Notes: a model not told the origin generated them from the sequence alone. 64,000 nucleotides of DNA from JBAXGW01 sp037139195 (GCA_037139195.1 JBAXGW010000010.1:1-64000); one strand, 5' to 3'. Shown: positions 7,065 through 16,093, numbered from the stretch's first letter. Made by a program: numbers and translations.

Positions 7065-7928
7065 CTATCCCAAGTAAGTTTTTAATATTTTACTTCTTGT
7101 TGTGTGCTTCAACCTGCGGATAGCTTTTTCTTTAATCTGACGAACACGTTCACGTGTTAAATCAAAACGCTCGCCAATTTCTTCTAATGTAAGAGCGTGT
7201 CCTCCATTTAAACCAAAATATAATCTAATTACGTCGGCTTCTCTGGGTGTTAATGTAGATATTGCTCTTTCAATTTCTCTACGTAGTGATTCCTTAATCA
7301 ATCCTGTTTCAGGACTTGGGCTATCATCACTTCTTAAAACATCATACATATTAGACTCTTCTCCTTGAACAAGTGGAGCATCCATAGATACGTGACGACC
7401 TGAATTACGAAGCGATTCTTTAACTTCATTTTCAGGAAGCTCTAATAAATCAGCTATTTCATCAGCAGACGGTTCGCGTTCGTATTCTTGTTCTAATTGC
7501 GAAAAGGCTTTGTTAATTTTATTGATAGAACCAATCTTATTCAGTGGCAAGCGAACGATACGAGATTGTTCGGCTAAAGCTTGAAGAATAGATTGACGAA
7601 TCCACCAAACAGCATAGGAAATAAATTTAAATCCACGAGTTTCATCAAAACGCTGAGCAGCTTTAATCAAACCAAGATTTCCTTCGTTGATTAAATCAGG
7701 CAAGCTTAACCCTTGATTTTGATATTGCTTTGAAACAGACACCACAAATCTTAAATTTGCTTTAGTAAGTTTTTCAAGAGCAACCTGATCTCCTGCTTTA
7801 ATTCTTCTCGCCAAATCAACTTCTTCCTCAGCAGAAATCAAGTCCACCTTCCCTATCTCTTGTAGATATTTGTCTAAGGATGCGGTTTCTCTGTTGGTTA
7901 CTTGTTTGGTAATTTTTAATTGTCTCAT
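7065..7928 (-). CDS. rpoD: Primary sigma factor (Bacteroidetes RpoD/SigA type)
   Basis: 287 residues, the short housekeeping sigma-70 that lacks region 1.1. Region 1.2 is SLDKYLQEIGKVDLISAEEE. Region 2 contains LIKAAQRFDETRGFKFISYAVWWIRQSI with the -10-melting aromatic residues. Region 3 follows, then region 4 with LTPREADVIRLYFGL and the helix-turn-helix TLEEIGERFDLTRERVRQIKEKAIRRL. This sigma recognises the unusual TTTG / TAnnTTTG promoters seen throughout the window. It lies downstream of oadB on the same strand, separated by a 345-nt gap with long inverted repeats, so it has its own promoter or leader control. Confidence 0.97.
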   Translation of the reverse strand: MRQLKITKQVTNRETASLDKYLQEIGKVDLISAEEEVDLARRIKAGDQVALEKLTKANLRFVVSVSKQYQNQGLSLPDLINEGNLGLIKAAQRFDETRGFKFISYAVWWIRQSILQALAEQSRIVRLPLNKIGSINKINKAFSQLEQEYEREPSADEIADLLELPENEVKESLRNSGRHVSMDAPLVQGEESNMYDVLRSDDSPSPETGLIKESLRREIERAISTLTPREADVIRLYFGLNGGHALTLEEIGERFDLTRERVRQIKEKAIRRLKHTTRSKILKTYLG

Positions 7929-8273
7929 ATTATAAGTTTCATTTACTAATCTTTATTTTCTGTTGTTGTTCCTCTTGACAGGAAACAATTCTTCTACGAC
8001 ATTGAAATAGGTTTTGTTACAAAAAGGCTAATATTTTTTTAAACCTCTACTGCTACTATACAAAAAGAGATGTTTAAAAGATTGAATTTTATTAGCAAGC
8101 TTTTATATCGCTTTGCTTAATTCATTGTTTTAAAAATTTTTGAAATTAATTATTTACTCTGCAAACTTATAATTTCAAAAAGCTTCAAAACCTTGAATTT
8201 TCAATCTTTTAAACATCTAAAATTATTTAATAGGCTATCTAGTTAGCCTCGATAATTTGTGTTTATTATTTTA
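7929..8273 (-). other. 345-nt gap upstream of rpoD with a long inverted repeat
   Basis: There is no coding sequence. A perfect 19-bp inverted repeat has arms at 8068-8086 (AGATGTTTAAAAGATTGAA) and 8200-8218, separated by 113 nt. An inner AAGCTTTT / AAAAAGCTT pair is nested between them. A further small hairpin AGGCTA / TAGCCT at 8232-8249 lies just past the oadB stop. On the rpoD transcript the long repeat could fold as a single multi-branch leader, or it could terminate oadB read-through. No promoter box could be chosen with confidence. Confidence 0.6.
8232..8249 (-). terminator. Possible weak terminator after oadB
   Basis: AGGCTA-TCTAGT-TAGCCT stem-loop, 25 nt past the oadB stop, followed on the minus strand by an A/T-rich stretch but no clean U-run. 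The 8068-8218 inverted repeat lies immediately beyond and may contribute. Confidence 0.4.
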
Positions 8274-9536
8274 CTATTCAGCTTTGAAAGGGAAAAATTT
8301 ATCTAATGCTTTTGTAACAAAGAAGAATAAAAACATAAATGCAAAAATTCCAAGCATACCAAAGGTCATAACCTTTAACCCTGCATTAAAATTATCCATC
8401 ATTGTCATACCTTCTTTAAAGAACATTGGAACAAACATAAGAACTAATCCTCCTGCTATCACTGAACCAATTTGTCCACTAACATTTGAACTTACAGCGT
8501 GCATTAACAAGAAGTTGTGTTTATCTTCTTTTTGTCCCATGTTATGAACAACGCGAGCCGACATAGGGAATGCTGAAATACCACATGCACCAACCATAGG
8601 ATTTATTTTTCTATCTGCAGGCAAGAAAATATTAATTAGTTTAGCAAAAAATACTCCTCCAATTGTGTCAAATATAAAAGCAAATAATCCAAGACCAATA
8701 ATCATAAGCGTTTGAACATTTACAAATTTATCAGCAGTCATAGTAGATGCGATGCTTATTCCAAGAAGAATTGTCACCAAACTAGCTAACTCATTTTGTG
8801 CTGCTAAAGAAAGTTTGTTAAGTACACCACATTCGCGAATAAGATTCCCAAACATCAAAAAGCCAATAAGAGCTAAAGATGAAGGAGCAACAATTCCTGC
8901 AAAAACAGTAACTAAAATAGGAAATAAAATTAAAGACGTTCTTGAAACAGATTTTGCGGTTGCTTTCATTCTGATCAAACGTTCTTTGCGAGTGGTAATC
9001 AATTTAATAATTGGCGGTTGAATAATTGGAACTAATGCCATATATGAGTATGCTGCCACAGAAATTGGACCTAAAAGATGTTTAGCAAATTGTGAAGAAA
9101 CAAATATAGATGTTGGACCATCAGCAGCTCCAATAATACCTATTGATGCAGCTTCATGAAGTGTAAATCCTAATAATGTTGCAAGAACGATTGTTGCAAA
9201 AATTCCAAATTGAGCTGCTCCACCAAAAAACATTAAAAATGGATTTTTAAAAAGCGGCGAAAAATCAATCATTGCACCAATTGCAACAAATATTAACAGT
9301 GGGAAAACCTCATTAGCAATACCAGCGTTAAAAAAAACGGATAAAGCTCCCTCATCGCCAATAACGGTTGACAAAGGCAGGTTAACGATAATTGCGCCAA
9401 ATCCCATTGGAAGTAGCAATGCAGGTTCATATTCTTTAGCTATTGCTAAGTAAATAAGTATAGCTCCAACGGAAATCATAACTAGATGTTGCCATGTAAA
9501 TGCAGCTAAAACGGGAAATAATTGTGAAAATTCCAT
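8274..9536 (-). CDS. oadB: Sodium-pumping decarboxylase beta subunit
   Basis: 420 residues, about ten or eleven membrane segments. It is the OadB/MmdB/GcdB subunit that decarboxylates carboxybiotin and exports sodium ions. Family signatures include FPLLIFVAIGAMIDFSPL, the GAADGPTSIFVSSQFA region with the conserved Asp in the sodium/carboxybiotin site, and GACGISAFPMSARVVH near the C-terminus. It is the last gene of the mce-mmdA operon, so its complex is methylmalonyl-CoA decarboxylase rather than oxaloacetate decarboxylase. It starts 6 nt after the TerC-family gene. Confidence 0.93.
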   Translation of the reverse strand: MEFSQLFPVLAAFTWQHLVMISVGAILIYLAIAKEYEPALLLPMGFGAIIVNLPLSTVIGDEGALSVFFNAGIANEVFPLLIFVAIGAMIDFSPLFKNPFLMFFGGAAQFGIFATIVLATLLGFTLHEAASIGIIGAADGPTSIFVSSQFAKHLLGPISVAAYSYMALVPIIQPPIIKLITTRKERLIRMKATAKSVSRTSLILFPILVTVFAGIVAPSSLALIGFLMFGNLIRECGVLNKLSLAAQNELASLVTILLGISIASTMTADKFVNVQTLMIIGLGLFAFIFDTIGGVFFAKLINIFLPADRKINPMVGACGISAFPMSARVVHNMGQKEDKHNFLLMHAVSSNVSGQIGSVIAGGLVLMFVPMFFKEGMTMMDNFNAGLKVMTFGMLGIFAFMFLFFFVTKALDKFFPFKAE

Positions 9537-9542
9537 AAAAAA

Positions 9543-10583
9543 TTAATTATTATTATTGTTAATGTCTTTCTTCATATCTTCAATCTCACTCTTTAATTCA
9601 TCTATCTCTTCCTTCTCTTCAATTACCATTGATAAAATAATTGAAAAAATTAGAGAAAACAGAATAACGAATAAAGTTATCCATTGATAACTTTCAAAAA
9701 AGTTTTTTATAGGTTCATAGCATTCAGCAATCATTTTAAATCCTATAAAAAACAAAATAAAGCAAACTCCTTGCTGCATAAAACGGAACATCTTCATTAT
9801 TCCTTTTAATGCAAAAAACAGAGAAACTAAACCCATTACGGCAAAAACACTCGATGAAATTGCAATAAAATTTCTAGGATCTAAATCAGGAATACTTTTA
9901 ACAATACCTATAATTGCAGGTATTGAATCTAAAGAAAAAATAATGTTTGTTGAACCTATTACTAATAAAACAAGAAAAATAGTTGTTATATGTCTTTTCC
10001 CATTTATCACTGTAAAGAATTTTTCTGAATGTGTGTCAGGGTCAACTGGAAATAATTTTGAAGCCCATTTGTACATAAAATTATTTTTTGGATCTACGTC
10101 TTCTTCTCCACCTGAAAATGCCATTTTGTAAGCAGTCCAAATTAAAATTGCACCAAAAATATACATTACCCATTCAAACTTCTGAACTAATTCAGTACCA
10201 GCTAGAATAAATAGAATTCTAAAAATTATCGACATAAAAACCCCTAATTTAAGAAGCTTTGGCTGGTTTGATTCACTAACTCCCATAAGAGAGAAAATCA
10301 TAATAAATGCAAAAAGGTTATCTACCGAAAGAGAGTACTCAATTAAATACCCTTGAAGATATAAATTAAATAAATCTGTAGAGCTAACACTAGATGTTGC
10401 TGGATAAAATAAATAGACGAAAAAACCAAACAAAAGAGCTATCGAAACCCATAATCCAGTCCATCTTAATGCGACTTTTTCAGTCATAATAGTTTTTCTG
10501 CTTGTTGTAGCATACATATCTATCAAAAAAGCAATGACAAATACTACCGTAAAAGCCACCCAAAATATTGCGTTTTCATTCAT
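9543..10583 (-). CDS. TerC-family integral membrane protein
   Basis: 346 residues with about nine membrane segments and a charged C-terminal tail. It shows the TerC/Alx signatures: EYSLSVDNLFAFIMIFSLM with the acidic metal-site residues, then FSLDSIPAIIGI. Known TerC relatives (Alx, MeeF/MeeY) export manganese or help metallate exported enzymes. It lies inside the methylmalonyl-CoA decarboxylase operon, 8 nt from the biotin carrier gene and 6 nt from oadB, so it is co-expressed with the sodium pump. No TerC protein is part of the known complex, which makes its presence here unusual. Cation transport linked to the sodium gradient is inference. Confidence 0.9.
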   Translation of the reverse strand: MNENAIFWVAFTVVFVIAFLIDMYATTSRKTIMTEKVALRWTGLWVSIALLFGFFVYLFYPATSSVSSTDLFNLYLQGYLIEYSLSVDNLFAFIMIFSLMGVSESNQPKLLKLGVFMSIIFRILFILAGTELVQKFEWVMYIFGAILIWTAYKMAFSGGEEDVDPKNNFMYKWASKLFPVDPDTHSEKFFTVINGKRHITTIFLVLLVIGSTNIIFSLDSIPAIIGIVKSIPDLDPRNFIAISSSVFAVMGLVSLFFALKGIMKMFRFMQQGVCFILFFIGFKMIAECYEPIKNFFESYQWITLFVILFSLIFSIILSMVIEEKEEIDELKSEIEDMKKDINNNNN

Positions 10584-10590
10584 AATAATA

Positions 10591-11049
10591 TTAATTTTCA
10601 GTTACAATTTCTACTAAAATATCTCCCTCCATTACAGCATCGCCTTTTGCAATTTTAATTGCAGTTACAACACCTTCTACATCCGAGGTTATGTTGTTTT
10701 CCATTTTCATAGCTTCAAGTACAACCAGCTTTTGTCCAGATGCTACTTTATCTCCAACATTTACATTAATGCTTAGTATTATACCAGGAAGTGGAGACAG
10801 AAATTTATAGTTTCCTTGCATAAAGTCGGTAGTATCTTGTGCTACAGCTTGAGGTTTACTTACAGGTTCATTAACAACTTGTGAATTAGCTACAGGTTGT
10901 GAATTATTTGAAGCTTGAATAGATTGAGGGGCAAAGGCATTTTCAATATTTACATCAAAAACTTCTCCGTTAACTTTAACTTGAGCTTGTGTCCCTTCCA
11001 TTTTAAGCATTTCTACATTATAGACGCTTCCTTGAATGTTTATTTTCAT
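10591..11049 (-). CDS. Biotin carboxyl carrier subunit of the decarboxylase
   Basis: 152 residues. The C-terminal biotinyl domain (residues 80-152) has the biotinylation motif EAMKMEN with Lys115, preceded by LSPLPGIILSINVNVGD. A Pro/Gln/Val-rich linker (about 40-75) allows swinging between active sites, and residues 1-38 form a small beta domain typical of the decarboxylase gamma subunit. The protein carries CO2 from the MmdA carboxyltransferase to the OadB membrane subunit. It lies between the delta-like gene and the TerC-family gene in the same operon. Confidence 0.93.
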   Translation of the reverse strand: MKINIQGSVYNVEMLKMEGTQAQVKVNGEVFDVNIENAFAPQSIQASNNSQPVANSQVVNEPVSKPQAVAQDTTDFMQGNYKFLSPLPGIILSINVNVGDKVASGQKLVVLEAMKMENNITSDVEGVVTAIKIAKGDAVMEGDILVEIVTEN

Positions 11050-11086
11050 AATAAGTAAAGTATTTATTTAGTAATTTAATTGTTTT

Positions 11087-11455
11087 TTATTTATAGCTTC
11101 TATTTAATTTGGTAGGTATTTGGCGAAGTTGATAAATTTTCGAACTCCAAGGCGTATAAGGCCTGTCAATACGTTTAATTGTAAGTATTGGAGATTGAAA
11201 ATCATGAACGTCTTGTGAATTAATAAATGGATAAAGAGATATTGTAATTGCAGCAACAATTTTAGGATCAACCTTGCAATTATGATTAATCGCCAAGGCT
11301 ATAGCAGCTGCAATTTTTTTGTTTTCGGAATCCTTGGTTAAAGCTACTGAAATTGCTGCAACCGTTTTATTGTCAATCATATAGAAATAATTTTTAATAA
11401 TTAGAGAACTGATTTCATTTGTTAATCCAGCCTTTTTATAATGGCAAATTGTCAT
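11087..11455 (-). CDS. Delta-like (OadG-like) subunit lacking a membrane anchor
   Basis: Up to 122 residues. The ORF overlaps the end of mmdA by 20 nt. An ATG at 11380 (MIDNKTVAAISVAL) is an alternative start and gives 97 residues, which I think is the more likely form. The protein has a helix of the AAIALAI type and ends in ILTIKRIDRPYTPWSSKIYQLRQ. I recall that tail from the C-terminus of Bacteroidetes decarboxylase delta/OadG subunits, and the gene occupies exactly the operon slot where OadG is expected, between the carboxyltransferase and the biotin carrier. No membrane helix is seen, unlike canonical OadG. The assignment rests on position plus tail motif. Confidence 0.65.
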   Translation of the reverse strand: MTICHYKKAGLTNEISSLIIKNYFYMIDNKTVAAISVALTKDSENKKIAAAIALAINHNCKVDPKIVAAITISLYPFINSQDVHDFQSPILTIKRIDRPYTPWSSKIYQLRQIPTKLNRSYK

Positions 11456-12995
11456 GTTTTTTGGGTGGATTTACATCTTTTTTAGTCGCTAATGATTGTA
11501 ATGCTCTAATAATTCTAAAACGAGTATTTCTTGGTTCAATAACATCATCAATATAACCAAATTTTGCTGCTACGTAAGGATTAGCAAATTTTTCTCTATA
11601 TTCATTCTCTTTTTCTAGCAAAAATTGAATTTTTGATTTTTCATCTTCAATTGTTCCTAAATCTCTGCTCAATAATACTTCAATCGCCCCTTTTGGTCCC
11701 ATTACAGCAATTTCTGCCATTGGCCATGCGTAATTAATATCACCACGTAAATGTTTAGAACTCATAACATCGTAAGCGCCGCCATAAGCCTTTCTTAAAA
11801 TAATTGTTACTTTTGGCACAGTAGCTTCTCCATAAGCATAAAGAAGCTTAGCTCCGTGAACAATAATACCTCCATATTCTTGTGCAGTTCCAGGTAAGAA
11901 ACCAGGTACATCAACCAAAGTTACTAATGGAATATTGAAAGCATCACAAAAGCGAACAAAACGAGCAGCCTTACGAGATGCATTGATATCTAAAACTCCT
12001 GCCAAAAAACTAGGCTGATTTGCAACTATACCAACAGAAATTCCATTAAAGCGGGCGAATCCAGTAATAATATTAGGAGCAAAAAGTTCTTGTACTTCTA
12101 AAAAATCTGAATAATCAACAATGCTATGAATTACATCCTTTACATTATATGGCTTATTAGTATTTTCTGGAATTATTTCATTTAAATAATCATCAAGTCT
12201 ATCAATAGGATCTGTGCATTCCATTAAAGGAGCTTCCTCTAAGTTATTTTGTGGTAGAAAGCTCATTAGTTTTCTAATCAATAGAATTCCAGCTTTTTCA
12301 CCATCAACGGCAAAGTGTGCAACTCCAGATTTTGTTGCGTGAATACTTGCACCACCTAATTCTTCTTGGGTTACATTTTCGCCAGTAACAGTTTTAACAA
12401 CCTTAGGCCCTGTTACAAACATATAACTTGTTCCCTTGGTCATAATGTTAAAATCCGTTAGAGCAGGTGAATAAACAGCACCACCAGCACAAGGACCAAA
12501 AATTGCTGAAATTTGAGGAATTACGCCAGAAGCCATAATATTTCTTTGAAAAATATCTGCATATCCTCCTAAACTTTTAACACCTTCTTGAATACGTGCA
12601 CCGCCGCTATCGTTTATGCCAATAACAGGGGCTCCCATTTTCATAGCTTTATCCATCACTTTGCATATTTTCTCTGCAAACATTTCAGATAAAGAACCTC
12701 CAAAAACGGTAAAATCTTGCGAAAAAACATAAACAAGTCTTCCGTCTATTGTTCCATAGCCAGTAACAACGCCATCTGATAAATAGGATTCCTTTTCTAA
12801 GCCGAAGTCAATACATCTGTGCGAAACAAACATATCAAACTCTTCAAAACTGCCTTCATCTAATAAAAGTTCAATTCGCTCACGTGCAGTATATTTGCCT
12901 TTTTTGTGTTGAGCTTCAATCCTTTTTTCACCTCCACCTAATTTAGCTCTTTCTCTAAGGTCAATTAGTTCTTGAATTTTGTCTTGTATAGCCAT
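11436..12995 (-). CDS. mmdA: Methylmalonyl-CoA decarboxylase alpha (carboxyltransferase) subunit
   Basis: 519 residues, the usual length for the acyl-CoA carboxyltransferase (PCCB/MmdA) family. It contains two crotonase-fold halves: the first with FVSHRCIDFG, then DSGGARIQEGV and FGPCAGGAVYSPALTDF, the second with LVDVPGFLPGTAQEYGGII and KAYGGAYDVMSSKHL, which form the two oxyanion holes. It transfers the carboxyl group of methylmalonyl-CoA to biotin, giving propionyl-CoA. Neighbouring mce and oadB identify it as the decarboxylase subunit rather than a propionyl-CoA carboxylase, because no biotin carboxylase gene is present. It starts 12 nt after mce. Confidence 0.94.
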   Translation of the reverse strand: MAIQDKIQELIDLRERAKLGGGEKRIEAQHKKGKYTARERIELLLDEGSFEEFDMFVSHRCIDFGLEKESYLSDGVVTGYGTIDGRLVYVFSQDFTVFGGSLSEMFAEKICKVMDKAMKMGAPVIGINDSGGARIQEGVKSLGGYADIFQRNIMASGVIPQISAIFGPCAGGAVYSPALTDFNIMTKGTSYMFVTGPKVVKTVTGENVTQEELGGASIHATKSGVAHFAVDGEKAGILLIRKLMSFLPQNNLEEAPLMECTDPIDRLDDYLNEIIPENTNKPYNVKDVIHSIVDYSDFLEVQELFAPNIITGFARFNGISVGIVANQPSFLAGVLDINASRKAARFVRFCDAFNIPLVTLVDVPGFLPGTAQEYGGIIVHGAKLLYAYGEATVPKVTIILRKAYGGAYDVMSSKHLRGDINYAWPMAEIAVMGPKGAIEVLLSRDLGTIEDEKSKIQFLLEKENEYREKFANPYVAAKFGYIDDVIEPRNTRFRIIRALQSLATKKDVNPPKKHDNLPL

Positions 12996-13007
12996 TGTTA
13001 TTTGTAA

Positions 13008-13421
13008 TTATTTATTATTTTTATTTTCACATAGTTCCATTAAAACGCCAACAGTTGATTTTGGGTGTAAAAACGCAATATCAAGTCCTTCTGCACCTTT
13101 TCTTGGAGCTTTATCTATTAGTTGAATACCTTTACTTTCAACTTCTGCCAATGAGTTTTCTATTCCTTTAACTGCAAATGCCAAATGATGAATACCCTCT
13201 CCTTTTTTCTCAATAAATTTTGCAATTGAACTTTCTTCTGATGTTGATTCAAGAAGTTCGATTTTTGATTGTCCAACCATAAAAAAAGCAGTACGTACTT
13301 TTTGGTCTTTTACTTCCTCAATGTTATAGCATTTTAATCCTAATGCTTCTTCATAAAACTTAATGGATTCTTCAAGATTTTTAACGGCGATTCCAATGTG
13401 CTCAATGTGAGTTACTTCCAT
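13008..13421 (-). CDS. mce: Methylmalonyl-CoA epimerase
   Basis: 137 residues, a single vicinal-oxygen-chelate (glyoxalase-fold) protein with two beta-alpha-beta modules. Visible metal ligands are His8 in HIEHIGIAVKNL, a later Glu in KIELLES, the His pair in GEGIHHLAFAV, and the last ligand in VGVLMELCE. It interconverts the R and S forms of methylmalonyl-CoA, so it connects methylmalonyl-CoA mutase to the decarboxylase encoded immediately downstream. It is the first gene of the operon. A possible promoter is at 13472-13501. Confidence 0.95.
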   Translation of the reverse strand: MEVTHIEHIGIAVKNLEESIKFYEEALGLKCYNIEEVKDQKVRTAFFMVGQSKIELLESTSEESSIAKFIEKKGEGIHHLAFAVKGIENSLAEVESKGIQLIDKAPRKGAEGLDIAFLHPKSTVGVLMELCENKNNK

Positions 13422-13471
13422 GTTTCAATGTGTTAGTTAAATAGTAGTTTTTTCCTCTTTGAATTTGGGTG

Positions 13472-13501
13472 CAAATTATTTTTAATTATTCACAAATACA
13501 A
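13472..13501 (-). promoter_or_regulatory. Putative promoter of the mce-mmdA-oadB operon
   Basis: On the minus strand a TTG (13499-13501) is followed after about 20 nt by TAATTTG (13472-13478). This is one base short of the TAnnTTTG consensus. It predicts a leader of about 45 nt before mce. Confidence 0.4.
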
Positions 13502-13591
13502 CATTTTTTTAACTTTTTTTTTTATTTATTATTTATAAAAAAAAAGCAAAATAAAATCATAATTCTTTGATATTGAATCAAAATAAATGAT

Positions 13592-13675
13592 TATTTTTGC
13601 AGGTTGGGTTTTAATTTAACATTTTATAATTATTATTTAAAATGTGTAATAAATATTCTTTTGCTTTGCCAACCT
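13592..13675 (+). promoter_or_regulatory. Promoter box and structured leader of the PHP-domain gene
   Basis: TATTTTTG at 13592-13599 is a -7 match on the plus strand. The gene starts at 13741, leaving a leader of about 135 nt. The leader contains AGGTTGG (13601-13607) complementary to CCAACCT (13669-13675) and an inner ACATTTT / AAAATGT pair. The remainder of the 13422-13740 gap is AT-rich with no ORF. Confidence 0.45.
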
Positions 13676-13740
13676 AAATCTTTTTAGTCTACATTTTAAG
13701 CCTGATTATATTAAATATTTATGTTTTAGAAATATTTTTC

Positions 13741-16050
13741 ATGAAATTCCTTTTTTATATTTTCATTTTTCTTCTTTATTCTATTAGCATTTCTGCTCAA
13801 ATAATTTTAAAACAAGCAAACACTATTGCTTCTGAAATTTATGCCGATGCTCCGTACAGAATGAAAAAATTAGATTCATTAGGTGCGCTTAATGGAATTC
13901 CCATTTATATCGTTTGTCATGATGCTGATGCTAATAATGCTAATAATAAAATAGTAGAAATAAATATTCGAATAAAAAATGCGAAAGACACCCTTTTTGG
14001 GAATCCGTTGAGTTTTTTTAGCTATTCAAATACTGAATTTAATAAGTTGTTTTTTTTAGGTTCAAAAGATGATGCCACTTTTAATATTCAAAAATTTGAT
14101 ACCTTGAGTGTTGTTAAAAGTTCATCTTCAACATTAGATTTTATAGGCGAAACAAGTATTTGGATTCCGCCTCTTACTTATCTTAATATTACTAAGCGGT
14201 GGTGGTACTTTGCTTTTACTATTCCTCCTGAAAAGCTGATTGGTTACGATGATGAAGTTGATGTATCTGTTGAATTTGTTCTCGATTATGCTAGCGATGA
14301 GAAAACTTTTTTAAGGGTTTACCGTGAGACGGAAGATTTGCCTTCTATCAATAATTGGTATAGAGGCGACACGCATTACCATACTTTTTTTACTCAAAAC
14401 ACCGCCGAATATGGACATCCACTAGCATCTACTAGCTTTTTTGCCAAGCAAACTGGGCTACAATGGTTATCAACAACCGATCATTCATGCGATTTTGATA
14501 ATTATGGATTAAACCCTAAAAGCAATTGGAATGAACTCGGATCCCAAATACAACAATTAAACAATATAGATTCTTCCTTTAAATTTATCCGAGGCATAGA
14601 AATGTCAGTTAACAACTCTAATGGGAACATAGTTCATGGATTAGTTTATCCTTCCGAAAGCAATGTACTTAGCTTGCCTTATATTGCTGATGCTGGAGGA
14701 GATTTAAGCGGGACCGCTATAAATATTGACATGATGCTTGATTCTTGTTCGAAATACAATGCATTTTGCTATGCAGCTCACCCTTTCTCTGAAGGGGATA
14801 AACTTTCAGTAACAATTGGCGGCAATGTTTGGAATGTTAACGATGCCAATTTCCCCGAAAATGGTAATAATCATCCAAGCATAGGTTCGGTTATTTGCAA
14901 TGATCTAGGAAATCCCTCAGATATTTACTCAAACAATACTCAAAAAGTTTTTAAAGATGCACTAGTTGGAGGACAATTATTGAATTTATATAATACCTTA
15001 ACCAACGCTGATGAGTTCTTAAATCCTTGGAATGCTGAATACTCAAGCACAACAGACAATTTTTCTAAGCTAGACTCCAATAATTATATGCAGTATTTAT
15101 ATAGATATGCTCAAAATTTAGATGCCTATCTATTTAGCCTTAAAAAAGGCATACATTTGAAAAACACTTCAAATAACACAAATTGGAAATGGTTTCAGAG
15201 TTCAGGGAGTGATGCTCATGCTTCATTTAATTTTTCAAATACCGATTATACATTTGGTTATGTTGGGGGAATCACTAATAATGCAATCGGGCGCCTATCA
15301 ACACTTGCATACTGCCCTAATGGAATGGGGCTGAATGGCGAAAATATTCTAAAAGCCTTAAGAAATGGACAAACTATTCTTTCTGATGGACCAATTGTTA
15401 CATTTACCATCGAAAATACAGATGCAACAAATACAATAATTATTGGTTCTGATACAAGCATAAATTTTTCAAACTATTACCTAAAGTACAATTTGCAAAC
15501 CACAACTGAATTCGGAAATTTCACAGATTTATGGATCACTGCTATATCACAAGACACCATTATTAACTATCATCTGCCAAGTTTTCACCAGGGTGAAAAT
15601 ACATTAAAATTAGACAGCCTTATTTCGTCCATTTTTGGGCAGATACCTGTAAATAAATATATTGCTTTGCTTTTAAATGCTAAAACCGCAAAAGAACATA
15701 CTCAGAATCCGCAAGTTTTTGGCATGAATATAGAAAAACATTTCTGTACTACAAATCCAATATGGCTTAAAAATGATGTAGCAACCATTATTGCAAAAAG
15801 AAATTCTGACAATATTAACATTTTCCCAAATCCTTTCAACAGTGTTATTAATTTAAATTTCGTTAATGATAATACGCTGAAATCGATAGAAATATTTGAT
15901 GTTACAGGTAATCTCCAATTTTCGTCCTATTCCTTTAATTCGAACAATAATAGTTACATTATTGACGTAAGTTCTTTGATTAAAGGAGTTTATTTAATGA
16001 GAATCAACTTAGAAAGCGAAACTATAATTAAGCGCATTGTTAAAATGTAA
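13741..16050 (+). CDS. T9SS-exported PHP-type (CehA/McbA-like) metallohydrolase
   Basis: 769 residues with a signal peptide cleaved after SAQ (residue 20). A beta-rich domain precedes a PHP-type metal centre: GDTHYHTFF (His212, His214), STTDHSC (Asp247, His248), later CYAAHPFSEGD and GSDAHASF. These match the CehA/McbA-like subgroup of the PHP superfamily, which hydrolyses phosphoester or ester-type substrates. The last 80 residues (NIFPNPFNSVINLNF to GVYLMRINLES to KRIVKM) form a type A T9SS C-terminal sorting domain, so the enzyme is exported to the surface. The natural substrate is unknown. It is transcribed alone from a leader with inverted repeats. Confidence 0.85.
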   Translation: MKFLFYIFIFLLYSISISAQIILKQANTIASEIYADAPYRMKKLDSLGALNGIPIYIVCHDADANNANNKIVEINIRIKNAKDTLFGNPLSFFSYSNTEFNKLFFLGSKDDATFNIQKFDTLSVVKSSSSTLDFIGETSIWIPPLTYLNITKRWWYFAFTIPPEKLIGYDDEVDVSVEFVLDYASDEKTFLRVYRETEDLPSINNWYRGDTHYHTFFTQNTAEYGHPLASTSFFAKQTGLQWLSTTDHSCDFDNYGLNPKSNWNELGSQIQQLNNIDSSFKFIRGIEMSVNNSNGNIVHGLVYPSESNVLSLPYIADAGGDLSGTAINIDMMLDSCSKYNAFCYAAHPFSEGDKLSVTIGGNVWNVNDANFPENGNNHPSIGSVICNDLGNPSDIYSNNTQKVFKDALVGGQLLNLYNTLTNADEFLNPWNAEYSSTTDNFSKLDSNNYMQYLYRYAQNLDAYLFSLKKGIHLKNTSNNTNWKWFQSSGSDAHASFNFSNTDYTFGYVGGITNNAIGRLSTLAYCPNGMGLNGENILKALRNGQTILSDGPIVTFTIENTDATNTIIIGSDTSINFSNYYLKYNLQTTTEFGNFTDLWITAISQDTIINYHLPSFHQGENTLKLDSLISSIFGQIPVNKYIALLLNAKTAKEHTQNPQVFGMNIEKHFCTTNPIWLKNDVATIIAKRNSDNINIFPNPFNSVINLNFVNDNTLKSIEIFDVTGNLQFSSYSFNSNNNSYIIDVSSLIKGVYLMRINLESETIIKRIVKM

Positions 16051-16093
16051 GTTAAAATTATGTGTCATTCCTAAATTACTCTGATAGATTCTT

